Part shown: positions 18,017-27,063 of the stretch, in pieces | How the letters are laid out: every line of letters begins with the position of its first letter | How positions within the stretch are numbered: the stretch's first letter is position 1 | From: Pseudomonas sp. M30-35 | Lineage (GTDB): Bacteria; Pseudomonadota; Gammaproteobacteria; Pseudomonadales; Pseudomonadaceae | Direction: 5' to 3' | Length of the DNA stretch: 64,000 nucleotides | NCBI RefSeq assembly: GCF_002163625.1 | Contig: NZ_CP020892.1 | Location: forward strand, 2,604,001-2,668,000 | Program-made: the position numbers and the translations under genes | The notes under the pieces: generated by a model | Seen by the model: only the letters and a program-made list of their open reading frames with translations | Databases searched by the model: none | Told to the model about the DNA's origin: nothing

Positions 18017-18805
18017 TCACTTCCCCTCTGTAGAGATTAATATTCCATTTAAATAGCCAGTAATTTTTTTATCGAGCGAAACCAATTTGCCATTGAGGAA
18101 AAATTTTGAATTAATAGCATACTCAACACGCCCCCCCATCGCCAAGTCAGAATGAACCGTACAGCCACGTAATCTTAGCACCCCATCAACTCCCAAATAC
18201 TGATGACAATCAATTATCTTATTTGGATTTGCCTTAGGCACATACAAGGCACGACGTATTACACCACAAGTAATCCTCTGGACTTCAGTAGCTTTCTTAC
18301 TTACAAGCGCAACGATTGACGGGCAAGAAATATTGTCATATTTATCATAACCAACAACATCACTCACAACTGCCGCATACTTCCCCCAATGGGAGTACCA
18401 TTTAAGCTTAGACTCAAGCTCATTCAAAGCAGAGTAATATATACGCACGTTATTATCACTACCTATCAGATAGTTGCCAGCCTCACTCCCATGTTCATAT
18501 ATACTTTCAGCTTTTGCATCAGACACAAACAAACCAATAGTAACCTCAGTACCATACCCATACTTCTCTGTAGGCATACCAATCGAATGATCAAGCGCCC
18601 TGACATAAAACGCAATTCTATCTGGATCAGGAGCAGTGCACCTGCTCCCAACTTTGGGTTTAGCACATGATACTTCCACCAACCCTTTGGACACACCAAC
18701 CACCCTGTAGTTAGAGCTAGTTCCTTTGTTGCCTAACACCCAGACAATCATCAACACAATTAGAACAAGATAAAACACCAATAAAAATCTGGATTTAATT
18801 ATCAT
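18017..18805 (-). CDS. Orphan membrane-anchored protein of the RTX operon
   Basis: I do not recognise this 262-residue protein. Residues about 8-26 are one strong transmembrane segment (LLVFYLVLIVLMIVWVLG) near the N-terminus. The rest is soluble with six Cys (in VSCAKP, SRCTAP, ISCPS, ITCGV, IDCHQ, RGCTV), an even number that suggests a periplasmic domain held by disulfides. The ATG at 18805 is preferred to 18820 because GAGG lies 9 nt upstream. Its TGA stop is one nt from the RTX start, and the RTX ribosome binding site is inside its last codons. The DNA is AT-richer than the conserved genes around the island. Possible roles include a secretion accessory, chaperone or immunity-type partner of the RTX protein; none is shown by sequence. 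Confidence 0.75.
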   Translation of the reverse strand: MIIKSRFLLVFYLVLIVLMIVWVLGNKGTSSNYRVVGVSKGLVEVSCAKPKVGSRCTAPDPDRIAFYVRALDHSIGMPTEKYGYGTEVTIGLFVSDAKAESIYEHGSEAGNYLIGSDNNVRIYYSALNELESKLKWYSHWGKYAAVVSDVVGYDKYDNISCPSIVALVSKKATEVQRITCGVIRRALYVPKANPNKIIDCHQYLGVDGVLRLRGCTVHSDLAMGGRVEYAINSKFFLNGKLVSLDKKITGYLNGILISTEGK

Positions 18806-18903
18806 CCACTCAAGCCTCATAATACTAGTTTTCCGGACAGACTATTACTTAAGGACTTCACCTTCTGAAACATTCCTTATTCACTAACCAGACCCAAATA
18901 CAA

Positions 18904-20091
18904 CTAAGCCAATATAGTAGCCAAGTATTTTTTGACTCCATCAACATTCGAATAACTCTGTGCATTAAGCCTTGCCGCTTGCCTTAAATACGACCATCGC
19001 CTAGGTAGAGTCAGCGAGTTTATAACCTGCTCGGTGACTGCCTCCGCGTTAAAGAAGTCCACCAACACCCCATTCTCGCCATCACGAATCACTTCTCTTA
19101 CCGGCGCAGTATCCGAGCCAATAATTAAACACCCACTGGCCATGGCTTCCAGTAGCGACCAAGACAGGACAAAGGGGTAAGTCAGGTAGAGGTGCACCGC
19201 AGAAACCTGCAGCACTTTCTTATAGGTGGTCTTGCCGAGAAAGTGCACACGACTTAGGTCGACCGGATTTTCCGCCAGCAGTTTGCTGCGCCAGTTGGGT
19301 GAGTCCTTGGGTTTGCTGCCATAGCTGACGTCATCACCACCAACGACCACTACTTGGCAGGTAGGATGTTCTTTAAGAATTTTCGGCAGCGCACGCATAA
19401 AGCTGTGAAATCCCCGATACGGCTCCAGATTGCGCGCCACATAGGTGATGACTGGCTCGCCTGCCTTCAGCACTTTTCCGTTGGGCAGTTGTAGGGTCGC
19501 CTCGGGATCTGGCCCCAGGTTAGCGGTGTCGATACCTTCGTGGATGACCTGGATCTTGTCTTGATACGACTTGGGATGCAGGCTGTGCTGCCAATGAGTC
19601 GGGGTAATGGCGGCATCGCAGTTTTCTATGTTGAGCAGGTGCAGCGCATTACGACTACGAATGCTGGCGGCCCCATTTATATCCAAGGGAAATTCGTGAT
19701 CAAAGCCTGCGTCAGCACCGCGAGTCTGGTAATAGTATTCGCAGAAGTGAACTAGCTTGACGTGCGGGAAAGCCTCCTTGGCATAGAGTGTTTCTCCCCA
19801 GCCGGGGTGGGCAACGATCACATCTGGACGGTAGCCTTTGGCCTTTAGATCCAACATAAGTCGCAGCACCTGCTGGCCGTGCAACACTCCGTCTTCGAAG
19901 CTACGTGCATAAGGATGAGTATGAGAGCTGGCAGTGCGACGAGGTTTGTAGCGCAGCATTTTCACGCCCGACAGCCCAGGCGCCTTTTCGCGACCGATGG
20001 CCAGTACCTGAACATCCGACTGCTTAGCCAAGTGCGCGGCAATATGGCGGAACTGACCGGGGAAGTTCTGATGGATAAACAGCACGTTCAT
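18904..20091 (-). CDS. Family 4 glycosyltransferase
   Basis: A 395-residue GT-B fold glycosyltransferase. The N-terminal domain starts NVLFIHQNFPGQFRHIA; the C-terminal GT1/GT4 domain has VITYVARNLEPYRGFHSFMR and the nucleotide-sugar motif near SWSLLEAMASGCLIIGSDTA with the GENGVLVDF segment. There is no signal peptide or membrane segment, so it acts in the cytoplasm on a nucleotide sugar donor. GGGAG 6 nt before the ATG supports the start. It lies in the secretion operon between the HlyD adaptor and the orphan gene, where an HlyC-type acyltransferase would sit in toxin operons. Glycosylation of the RTX protein before export is a reasonable but unproven idea; modification of a surface glycan is the alternative. 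Confidence 0.88.
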   Translation of the reverse strand: MNVLFIHQNFPGQFRHIAAHLAKQSDVQVLAIGREKAPGLSGVKMLRYKPRRTASSHTHPYARSFEDGVLHGQQVLRLMLDLKAKGYRPDVIVAHPGWGETLYAKEAFPHVKLVHFCEYYYQTRGADAGFDHEFPLDINGAASIRSRNALHLLNIENCDAAITPTHWQHSLHPKSYQDKIQVIHEGIDTANLGPDPEATLQLPNGKVLKAGEPVITYVARNLEPYRGFHSFMRALPKILKEHPTCQVVVVGGDDVSYGSKPKDSPNWRSKLLAENPVDLSRVHFLGKTTYKKVLQVSAVHLYLTYPFVLSWSLLEAMASGCLIIGSDTAPVREVIRDGENGVLVDFFNAEAVTEQVINSLTLPRRWSYLRQAARLNAQSYSNVDGVKKYLATILA

Positions 20092-20172
20092 GCAGCGCTC
20101 CCTGCGTTTACTTACTTCGCTTTTTCCTGCGATGGGTTACGCATTCGGCCAACCCACCGTACGGGCCGATGT

Positions 20173-21588
20173 TCAACGCTCGATCAAACTCTCATTCGCA
20201 TACCGCTGAAGTGGACTCAAGAAGTAATCAATCACCTTCCTCTTATCCGTCTTAACCTCTGCTCTTACCGCCATACCCGGCGATAACGCAATCTTGTTTT
20301 CGCCCACTTGAATACTCTTCTGCTTAAGCTGTATCCGCGCGCTGTACACCAAGCCCAAACGTTCATCCTCGATAGCATCATTGGAAATGCTGACAACCGT
20401 GCCGTCGACTACGCCGTACTTGGTAAATGAGAAAGTCTCAACTTTTATCTCAACGGTTTGACCAGGACGGACAAAGCCAATGTCTTTGTTCTCCAACATG
20501 GCTTCCACTTCTACCGGTTGATCGCTGGGAACGATGACCATAAGCGGCTGGGCTTCGGTGACCACCCCTCCGTTAGTGTGGATCGCCAGTTGCTGCACTG
20601 TGCCCGCCACCGGTGCGGTGAGACGCATCAAGCTGTCGCGTTGTTGGGCTTTTTTCAGCTCCTGGCTCAGCGCGGCACTACGCTGCTCAGACTCATGTTC
20701 TAGGTCGAGCATGGCGCGGCGGGTTTGAGCTATCACACTGTTCTGTTGGCTTTGCGCAGCCTTTTTAGCTGCGCTGAGTTCAAGTACCCGTGATTTCTGA
20801 ATACTTAACTCACGTTCTTGATCAAGGCGTATCTGTTCTTTTTCTAAGTAGGCGTGTTTGGCAATAAAGTTCTTTTTGAGTAGCCGCTTGTAATCCGCAG
20901 CGAGCTCTCGTGTTATCGGCAAGCTTTGCTGCAGTGAAGCGACTGTGCTTTTAGCGGATTCAATCTCTGCACTGCGTTGCTCAATTGCAGCGGCGCTTTG
21001 CGCCAACGTGCTTTGTAGTTCCAGGTATTGACCCTGCACCCAACGTTGTGCGGCTTTTTGCTGCTCTAAGCTGGCATGAGGGATAAGTTTTGCAAGGCTA
21101 GAAGGGCCCCGGTTTTGCTCAATGGCATCAAGCAAGGACTTGGCGCGAGCAGTGTCTACTTCGGCAGCGAGTAGATCACTGCTCAAGCGCTCGATATCAG
21201 CCCCGGTCATGCTGGTATCCAGTTCAATCAATAGGTCACCGGCTTTAACGTGCTGCCCGTCATACACGTAAATAGCTTTAACAACGGCTACTTCACTGGG
21301 TTGGATGATTTTGCTTTTACCGTTGGGTACGATCTTGCCGCTGGCGGTGGCGACCACATCGATTTCTCCAACACAGGCCCACACAAGCGTCAGTACGGCA
21401 AAAGCCATAATGGTCCATTGGATATATCGGGGTGCGGGATGGACGGGCTGTTCCTGTAAGGCCAAAGCAGCGGGCATGAATTGCACTTCATGGTTAAGCC
21501 GTGCCGGCGCGTCCATGGCTTTGCGATTTGTCCACGAGTGCCGCCATGCTTGTCGGTAGCGGTTAATTAAGTCGCGTTTGGCGCTCAT
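20173..21588 (-). CDS. HlyD-family periplasmic adaptor of type I secretion
   Basis: The membrane fusion subunit (471 residues) joining the inner-membrane ABC transporter to an outer-membrane TolC channel. A short cytoplasmic N-terminus is followed by one membrane segment (about residues 58-76), a biotinyl-lipoyl-like half motif (IIQPSEVAVVKAIYVYDGQ), a long coiled coil (about 130-310) and the second half motif plus beta-barrel (LTAPVAGTVQQLAIHTNGG). It overlaps the ABC transporter gene by 4 nt. No TolC homologue is in the window, so the outer channel must come from elsewhere. Confidence 0.93.
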   Translation of the reverse strand: MSAKRDLINRYRQAWRHSWTNRKAMDAPARLNHEVQFMPAALALQEQPVHPAPRYIQWTIMAFAVLTLVWACVGEIDVVATASGKIVPNGKSKIIQPSEVAVVKAIYVYDGQHVKAGDLLIELDTSMTGADIERLSSDLLAAEVDTARAKSLLDAIEQNRGPSSLAKLIPHASLEQQKAAQRWVQGQYLELQSTLAQSAAAIEQRSAEIESAKSTVASLQQSLPITRELAADYKRLLKKNFIAKHAYLEKEQIRLDQERELSIQKSRVLELSAAKKAAQSQQNSVIAQTRRAMLDLEHESEQRSAALSQELKKAQQRDSLMRLTAPVAGTVQQLAIHTNGGVVTEAQPLMVIVPSDQPVEVEAMLENKDIGFVRPGQTVEIKVETFSFTKYGVVDGTVVSISNDAIEDERLGLVYSARIQLKQKSIQVGENKIALSPGMAVRAEVKTDKRKVIDYFLSPLQRYANESLIER

Positions 21589-23735
21589 GCCGCACCGCCT
21601 TGTTGCATGCGGTGCAGGCGCGAGTAATGCCCCGCTTGATGAGTTAGCAGTTCGCTGTGGCTGCCCTGCTCAACGATCTGCCCACGATCCATTACCAAGA
21701 TACGGTTGGCATCGCGCACCGCAGACAAACGGTGGGCAATGATGATTACCGTACGGCCTTTGCAAATGGTTTGCATATTCTGTTGGATGACGCGCTCGGA
21801 CTCGTAATCCAAGGCACTAGTGGCCTCATCGAATATCAGAATGCGCGGATTACCAATCAACGCGCGGGCGATAGCAATACGCTGACGCTGACCACCGGAC
21901 AACGACGCACCGTGCTCACCAACAACTGTGTCGTAGCCTTCCGGCAACTCAAGAATGAATTCATGGGCGCCTGCCATTTTGGCGGCTTGCATCACCGCTT
22001 CAATAGGTGTGCCCGGGTCGACAAGGGCAATGTTCTCGCGAATGCTGCGAGCGAACAGCATATTGTCCTGCAGCACCACACCAATCTGTCGGCGCAACGA
22101 AGACACGTCGGCCAGAGCAAGGTCCATACCATCCACTAGCACGCGTCCACGCTCAGGCGTGTAAAGACGCTGCAACAGCCTGGTCAGGGTACTTTTACCC
22201 GAGCCCGAACGCCCCACTACACCGATAACTTCACCGGCATTGATGGTTAGGCTGATGCCGCGAAGCACTTCAGAGCCATCAGGGCGATAACGAAATTGCA
22301 CCTGATCGAATTCAACATGCCCCCGCAGTGGCGGCAAAGCGCTGCGCGAATCCTGCGAAAGCTCAGTGCGCGTATTCAGGATATCGCCCAAACGCTGCAC
22401 AGAAACACCGGTCTGCTGGAAGTTGGTCCACAACTGAGCTAACCGCATAATTGGCTGCGAGACACGACCGGCAAGCATATTGAATGCGATTAACTGACCC
22501 ACACTAAGGTCGCCCTCAATCACCAAGCGCGCGCCCATCCACAGCGTGGCAACGGTCACCAGCTTGCCGATAAAGCCAACACTTTCATTAGCGATAGTGG
22601 AGAGGGTTTGAGTCTTGAAGCTGGCCGCGACGTATCCCGCTAGCTGGTTGTCCCACTTGCGGTTGATTTGCGGCTCAACCGCCATCGACTTAAGGGTGTC
22701 GATGCCGTTTACCGTTTCAACCAAAAATGCCTGATTCTCGGCACCACGGGTAAAGCTTTCGTTCAGGCGAGCACGTAATACTGGGGTGATCAACAGGGAC
22801 ACAATGAAATACAGCGGTAGCGACAAAATCACGATAAGCGTTAACCAGCCGCTGTACATAAACATCACGGCGATAAACACCACCGAAAAGAGAACATCCA
22901 ACAGCAGGGTAATAGCGTTACCGGTTAGAAAGTTGCGGATATTCTCCAGCTCACGAACGCGGGCCACTGAGTCCCCCACGCGGCGGGCCTGAAAGTAAGC
23001 CAACGGCAAAGTCACTAAATGCCGGAATAAACGCGAGCCCAGCTCGACATCGATTCGACTGGCTGTATGAGCAAACACATAACTGCGCAGACCCGACAGC
23101 AGTGTTTCGAAGATCATAATGCCGAGTAGACCAATCGCGATCACATCTAGAGTAGACAGACCGCGATGCACTAAAACCTTATCCATCACCACCTGAAAGA
23201 AAAGTGGCGTAAGCAACGCAAAAATCTGCAGAACAAACGACACCAGCAACACTTCACTCAACAGCTTGCGGTACTTGACGATGGCAGGGATAAACCAGCT
23301 GAAGTCAAAGCGTGCTAGATCACCAGCAAGCGAAGCTTCAGAGCGGATCAAGACCAACTCCCCGGTCCATCGAGCCTCAAGCTCTTTAAAAGTCAGTACT
23401 TCAGGTCGTTGCGACTGAGGATCGTGGATCAGTGTTTTGCCATCATCCAGCCGAGCAATGATAAAGAAGTGCCCATTGCTGTCCGTAGCAATCGCTGGCA
23501 GCGGAGTATGACTCAGTCGAGAAAGAGAACTGCGGGCGGACTTGGCTTTGAGCCCGAGCGTCTTGGCTGCCAACAACATCTCGGCACGACCAAACAAACG
23601 GCCATCTTCTGCATATTCGTGGGTGAGCTGTTCGGGAGATGCGGCGACGTTATGAAAGCGCGCAAGCATCACAAGGCAAGCAAGGCCAGTATCGACTGAG
23701 GAGGTAGCACCCACTCCCGGGTGTGCATCTGTCAT
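21585..23735 (-). CDS. Type I secretion ABC transporter (HlyB type, inactive C39 domain)
   Basis: A 716-residue exporter: an N-terminal C39-like domain (1-130), six membrane segments (about 150-430) and a nucleotide-binding domain with Walker A GRSGSGKST, signature LSGGQRQRIAIARAL, Walker B RILIFDEATSALD and the H-loop IIIAHRLSAV. In the C39 region the catalytic Cys position reads VDTGLACL, with Thr in place of Cys, so it is not a leader peptidase but a substrate-docking domain as in HlyB. This fits an RTX cargo with an uncleaved C-terminal signal. AAGGA precedes the start. It is the first gene of the minus-strand operon leading to the RTX gene. Confidence 0.94.
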   Translation of the reverse strand: MTDAHPGVGATSSVDTGLACLVMLARFHNVAASPEQLTHEYAEDGRLFGRAEMLLAAKTLGLKAKSARSSLSRLSHTPLPAIATDSNGHFFIIARLDDGKTLIHDPQSQRPEVLTFKELEARWTGELVLIRSEASLAGDLARFDFSWFIPAIVKYRKLLSEVLLVSFVLQIFALLTPLFFQVVMDKVLVHRGLSTLDVIAIGLLGIMIFETLLSGLRSYVFAHTASRIDVELGSRLFRHLVTLPLAYFQARRVGDSVARVRELENIRNFLTGNAITLLLDVLFSVVFIAVMFMYSGWLTLIVILSLPLYFIVSLLITPVLRARLNESFTRGAENQAFLVETVNGIDTLKSMAVEPQINRKWDNQLAGYVAASFKTQTLSTIANESVGFIGKLVTVATLWMGARLVIEGDLSVGQLIAFNMLAGRVSQPIMRLAQLWTNFQQTGVSVQRLGDILNTRTELSQDSRSALPPLRGHVEFDQVQFRYRPDGSEVLRGISLTINAGEVIGVVGRSGSGKSTLTRLLQRLYTPERGRVLVDGMDLALADVSSLRRQIGVVLQDNMLFARSIRENIALVDPGTPIEAVMQAAKMAGAHEFILELPEGYDTVVGEHGASLSGGQRQRIAIARALIGNPRILIFDEATSALDYESERVIQQNMQTICKGRTVIIIAHRLSAVRDANRILVMDRGQIVEQGSHSELLTHQAGHYSRLHRMQQGGAA

Positions 23736-24302
23736 TAGCGGTCCTTGGCAAAGACACCGTTTGATAAACGGTTGTCAGAACCATCAAGCTAGCCAATTGC
23801 AAAACGCGCGGCAACTAATCAACCGTACGGATACAGACATTACAACCAGTTATGTGGAACGGTTCTCACTTGCAACTGATACGTCGCTCTCGGACATACG
23901 TTACTTGCTTCACCCAACGGCTATATTTCAGCCCGCCACCTAATAGCTGTTGAGTAATAGAATTTACCGACCGAGCCTTGGATTTCTCGCTCATCAGGCG
24001 CGATCAGCCCTAAAACAGACCCAAGTTTACAAACATCGCCTTTCTACACCCCAAACACCCAGAATCCCTTGTCGGCCACCGTACAACTGTAGTCTTACCT
24101 ATGCGACAATAGGCGCAATGTCTGGCATAACCCTCGCATTCATTTCCCAGCAGCTCAGCCATCCTGTGCAGACGCTGCTCTTTTAGTATGCACGCTGGAT
24201 CGACTCAAGCTCCGATTGGAGCTAACTGGAAAAGCCAGGTTTTGGTATCACATGGGTATCAGGCTAATCCAGACACTTCTAAGTTATTGATAGGTAAGCC
24301 CT
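23736..24302. other. Divergent intergenic region, no gene seen
   Basis: These 567 bp separate the secretion operon (minus) from ybiT (plus) and must hold both promoters. Only short unsupported frames occur. Two small hairpins lie in the ybiT leader: AGCTCC/GGAGCT (24208-24213 and 24218-24223) and AACTGG/CCAGGTT just after it. I could not pick a convincing promoter. Confidence 0.5.
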
Positions 24303-25892
24303 TTGATCTCCACCGCTAACATCACCATGCAGTTCGGCGCTAAGCCACTGTTCGAGAACGTTTCCGTAAAATTCGGTAACGGCAACCGTTATGGCCTGAT
24401 CGGTGCCAACGGCTGTGGTAAGTCGACCTTTATGAAGATCCTCGGTGACGACCTTGAACCGTCGGGTGGCCAGGTGATGCTTGAGCCCAATGTGCGTCTG
24501 GGTAAGTTGCGTCAGGATCAATTCGCCTACGAAGAATTCAACGTGATCGATACCGTGATCATGGGCCACGCTGAGTTGTGGCAGGTCAAGGCTGAGCGCG
24601 ACCGCATTTACTCGCTGGCAGAAATGACTGAAGAAGACGGCATGGCTGTTGCCGAACTGGAAACCGAGTTTGCTGAAATGGACGGCTACACCGCCGAATC
24701 CCGTGCCGGTGAGTTGCTTCTTGGCCTCGGTATCCCCCTCGCCCAGCATTTTGGCCCGATGAGCGAAGTTGCTCCTGGCTGGAAACTTCGGGTTTTACTG
24801 GCCCAGGCTCTGTTCTCCGACCCGGACGTGCTGCTGCTCGACGAGCCAACCAACCACCTGGATATCAATACCATCCGCTGGCTGGAAAATATTCTCACGG
24901 CGCGTAACAGCACCATGATCATCATTTCTCACGACCGTCACTTCCTCAACAGCGTGTGCACGCACATGGCTGACTTGGATTATGGCGAGTTGCGCCTGTT
25001 CCCAGGTAACTATGATGAGTACATGACGGCGGCCACTCAGTCTCGCGAGCAACTGCTCTCGGACAACGCCAAGAAGAAGGCGCAGATCAGCGAACTGCAA
25101 AGCTTCGTTAGCCGCTTCTCGGCCAACGCCTCGAAAGCCAAGCAAGCCACTTCACGCGCCAAGCAGATCGACAAGATCCAACTGGCTGAAGTCAAACCAT
25201 CGAGCCGTATCAGCCCTTTCATTCGCTTCGAGCAGACCAAAAAACTGCATCGTCAGGCAGTGACTGTTGAACATATGGCCAAGGGTTTTGACGGCAAGCC
25301 GCTGTTCAAGAACTTCAGCTTTACCGTTGAAGCAGGTGAGCGCGTCGCGATTATTGGCCCGAACGGAATCGGCAAGACCACTCTTTTACGCACCTTGATG
25401 GGTGAGTTGACCCCGGATGCAGGAACGGTCAAGTGGACGGAAAGCGCTGAGCTGGGTTACTACGCACAGGACCACGCCCACGACTTTGAAGATGACGCCA
25501 CCCTGTTCGAGTGGATGGGTCAGTGGACTCAAGGCGGCGAACAGCTGGTACGCGGCACCTTGGGTCGTATGCTGTTCTCCAACGATGACATCCTCAAGTC
25601 AGTCAAGGTCATCTCCGGTGGTGAACAAGGCCGCATGTTGTTCGGCAAGCTGATCCTGAACAAGCCTAACGTGCTGATCATGGATGAACCGACCAACCAC
25701 TTGGACATGGAATCCATCGAAGCCCTCAACCTGGCGCTGGAAAACTACCCGGGCACGCTGATTTTCGTCAGCCACGACCGTGAGTTTGTTGGCTCGTTGG
25801 CCACCCGTATCATCGAGCTGAGCGACAGCGGCGTGACCGACTTCAGCGGCACCTACGATGATTACCTGCGTAGCCAGGGCGTTATCGTTTAA
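24303..25892 (+). CDS. ybiT: ABC-F family ribosome-associated ATPase
   Basis: A soluble protein of 529 residues with two ABC domains and no membrane segments. First domain: Walker [10 protein letters not shown] and [15 protein letters not shown]; second: GPNGIGKTT and [15 protein letters not shown], joined by a charged linker with [17 protein letters not shown] proteins bind the ribosomal E site and help translation under particular conditions; the sequence pattern ([20 protein letters not shown]) is that of YbiT. The start is a TTG at 24303 with AGGTAAG upstream; the next Met would remove the first beta-strand. A strong terminator follows. Confidence 0.93.
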   Translation: MISTANITMQFGAKPLFENVSVKFGNGNRYGLIGANGCGKSTFMKILGDDLEPSGGQVMLEPNVRLGKLRQDQFAYEEFNVIDTVIMGHAELWQVKAERDRIYSLAEMTEEDGMAVAELETEFAEMDGYTAESRAGELLLGLGIPLAQHFGPMSEVAPGWKLRVLLAQALFSDPDVLLLDEPTNHLDINTIRWLENILTARNSTMIIISHDRHFLNSVCTHMADLDYGELRLFPGNYDEYMTAATQSREQLLSDNAKKKAQISELQSFVSRFSANASKAKQATSRAKQIDKIQLAEVKPSSRISPFIRFEQTKKLHRQAVTVEHMAKGFDGKPLFKNFSFTVEAGERVAIIGPNGIGKTTLLRTLMGELTPDAGTVKWTESAELGYYAQDHAHDFEDDATLFEWMGQWTQGGEQLVRGTLGRMLFSNDDILKSVKVISGGEQGRMLFGKLILNKPNVLIMDEPTNHLDMESIEALNLALENYPGTLIFVSHDREFVGSLATRIIELSDSGVTDFSGTYDDYLRSQGVIV

Positions 25893-25909
25893 GCACCCTG
25901 CCCCACAGT

Positions 25910-25940
25910 AAAAAAGCCCGCTCTTGTAGCGGGCTTTTTT
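25910..25940. terminator. Rho-independent terminator after ybiT
   Basis: A6 + GCCCGCT / AGCGGGC + T6 arms (25910-25922 and 25928-25940) around a 5-nt loop, 18 nt after the stop codon. Confidence 0.9.
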
Positions 25941-26152
25941 GTGCGCGTCGCTCGGCGTGACAATGCACAGCTAGGCTATTGGTGGACGGAAAGAAAGCGA
26001 CCGCTCACATGCCTTGGGTAATGTGAGCACCTAGCAAATCCACGTGCCCGATGACCCTGGCCGCAAGTGCGATGTTTTCTACTTGATGAAGGAGGCTGGA
26101 TGACGATCACACTGCCCAGTATGATCAGGATATTCAATGAGCAGGGGCTCCT

Positions 26153-26725
26153 ATGCAGCGCGTCATGATTATTGGCCAACCGGGGTCAGGAAAAAGTACG
26201 CTGGCTCGGGAGATGGGCAAGCACACCGGTCTTCCGATTACCCATATTGACACGATCCATTGGCAACCGGGGTGGGTCGAGCGGAACGCAGATGAGAAGA
26301 CTCGCCTTTGTCACGAGGTTGAGGCTCGCGATCAGTGGATTTTTGAAGGCGGTCATTCGGCCACTTGGGACAACCGTATTGCCAGAGCCGATCTCCTAGT
26401 ATGGATTGATCGGTCGTCGGCACTTCGGTTTTGGCGTGTGCTTCTAAGAACTTTGACCCAGCTTGGTAGCCCTCGCCCTGACCTTCCAGAGGATTGCCCA
26501 GAACAGCTAGGGAACCTCCCTGAGCTTTTCAACTTCATGTGGACTACCCGTAAATCGGCGCGTGCCAAGATGAAGCAGCTTGCGGCAACGGCGCCGTTAA
26601 CATGTCGCGTCGTCTGTCTGCGATCCAACCGCCAAACCAGGCAATTTCTGTCGAGTATTGGAGAAGTACATTGTGCAAAGTCGTCGCGAAAACTCCACGT
26701 TCCGACAAAACCGCTGCGTGATTGA
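26153..26725 (+). CDS. Small P-loop kinase-like protein (topology-modulation/FlaR type)
   Basis: A 190-residue P-loop protein with Walker A GQPGSGKST at residues 8-16 and the pattern ITHIDTIHWQPGWVER, which is typical of the adenylate-kinase-like family annotated as DNA topology modulation protein FlaR. The FEGGHSATWDNRIARADLLV stretch corresponds to the conserved glycine and Asp region. The biochemical role of the family is not firmly known; nucleotide or small-molecule phosphorylation is assumed. It is a lone gene with a G-rich ribosome site (CAGGGGCTCCT) before the ATG. An IS66 end appears to abut its stop codon. Confidence 0.8.
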   Translation: MQRVMIIGQPGSGKSTLAREMGKHTGLPITHIDTIHWQPGWVERNADEKTRLCHEVEARDQWIFEGGHSATWDNRIARADLLVWIDRSSALRFWRVLLRTLTQLGSPRPDLPEDCPEQLGNLPELFNFMWTTRKSARAKMKQLAATAPLTCRVVCLRSNRQTRQFLSSIGEVHCAKSSRKLHVPTKPLRD

Positions 26726-26731
26726 AGGGCG

Positions 26732-26905
26732 CTAAGCGCCGTAGTCACGTTGTATTACTCAAGCTGGCACCCACTGGTGCGCAAGCAACTGGTCAATCTT
26801 ACTTGCCCGCTGCGTCAGCACATCTTTCAGATAGGCATACGGATTATGCCCACTCATGTGTACCGACTGAATTAGACTCATGCAGGAAGCTGAGTTGGCC
26901 GCACG
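26732..26905 (-). pseudogene. IS66-family transposase remnant (C-terminal end)
   Basis: On the minus strand 26881-26759 encodes a 40-residue tail: MSLIQSVHMSGHNPYAYLKD, then VLTQRASKIDQLLAHQW and a stop. This matches the conserved end of IS66 TnpC transposases. In the same frame further up (about 26900) a TAG interrupts, so the rest is gone or mutated. Outside the stop, CTAAGCGCCG from 26732 resembles the GTAAGCG terminal repeat of IS66 elements, which would place the element's edge 7 nt after the kinase gene stop. Confidence 0.65.
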
Positions 26906-26927
26906 CTAAAGACGGAAATGGCGCCGT

Positions 26928-27004
26928 CCACCCTACCCGCGTAGGGTGTGACAACGCGAAGCTTGTCCACCATGAGTTAGCGATGATCGCGGTGCATCGC
27001 CGGT
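26928..27004. repeat. REP-like palindromic repeat
   Basis: Contains ACCCTAC-CCGC-GTAGGGT (26930-26947), a GACAA...TTGTC stem around CGCGAAGC (26950-26967) and GCGATG/CATCGC (26980-26985 and 26995-27000). The wording GTAGGGTG...ACAACGCGAAGC...CCACC resembles dispersed extragenic repeats I know from Pseudomonas genomes. Confidence 0.45.
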
Positions 27005-27017
27005 AATGATTTCCCAA

Positions 27018-27043
27018 TAAAAAAGGCCACCCGAAGGTGGCCT
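27018..27043 (-). terminator. Terminator of the sdh-suc gene cluster
   Basis: An 8-bp stem AGGCCACC/GGTGGCCT (27024-27031 and 27036-27043) with loop CGAA; on the minus strand it is followed by TTTTTATT. It lies 21 nt after the sucD stop. Confidence 0.88.
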
Positions 27044-27063
27044 CTTTCTAAGCAAAAAAGCAA

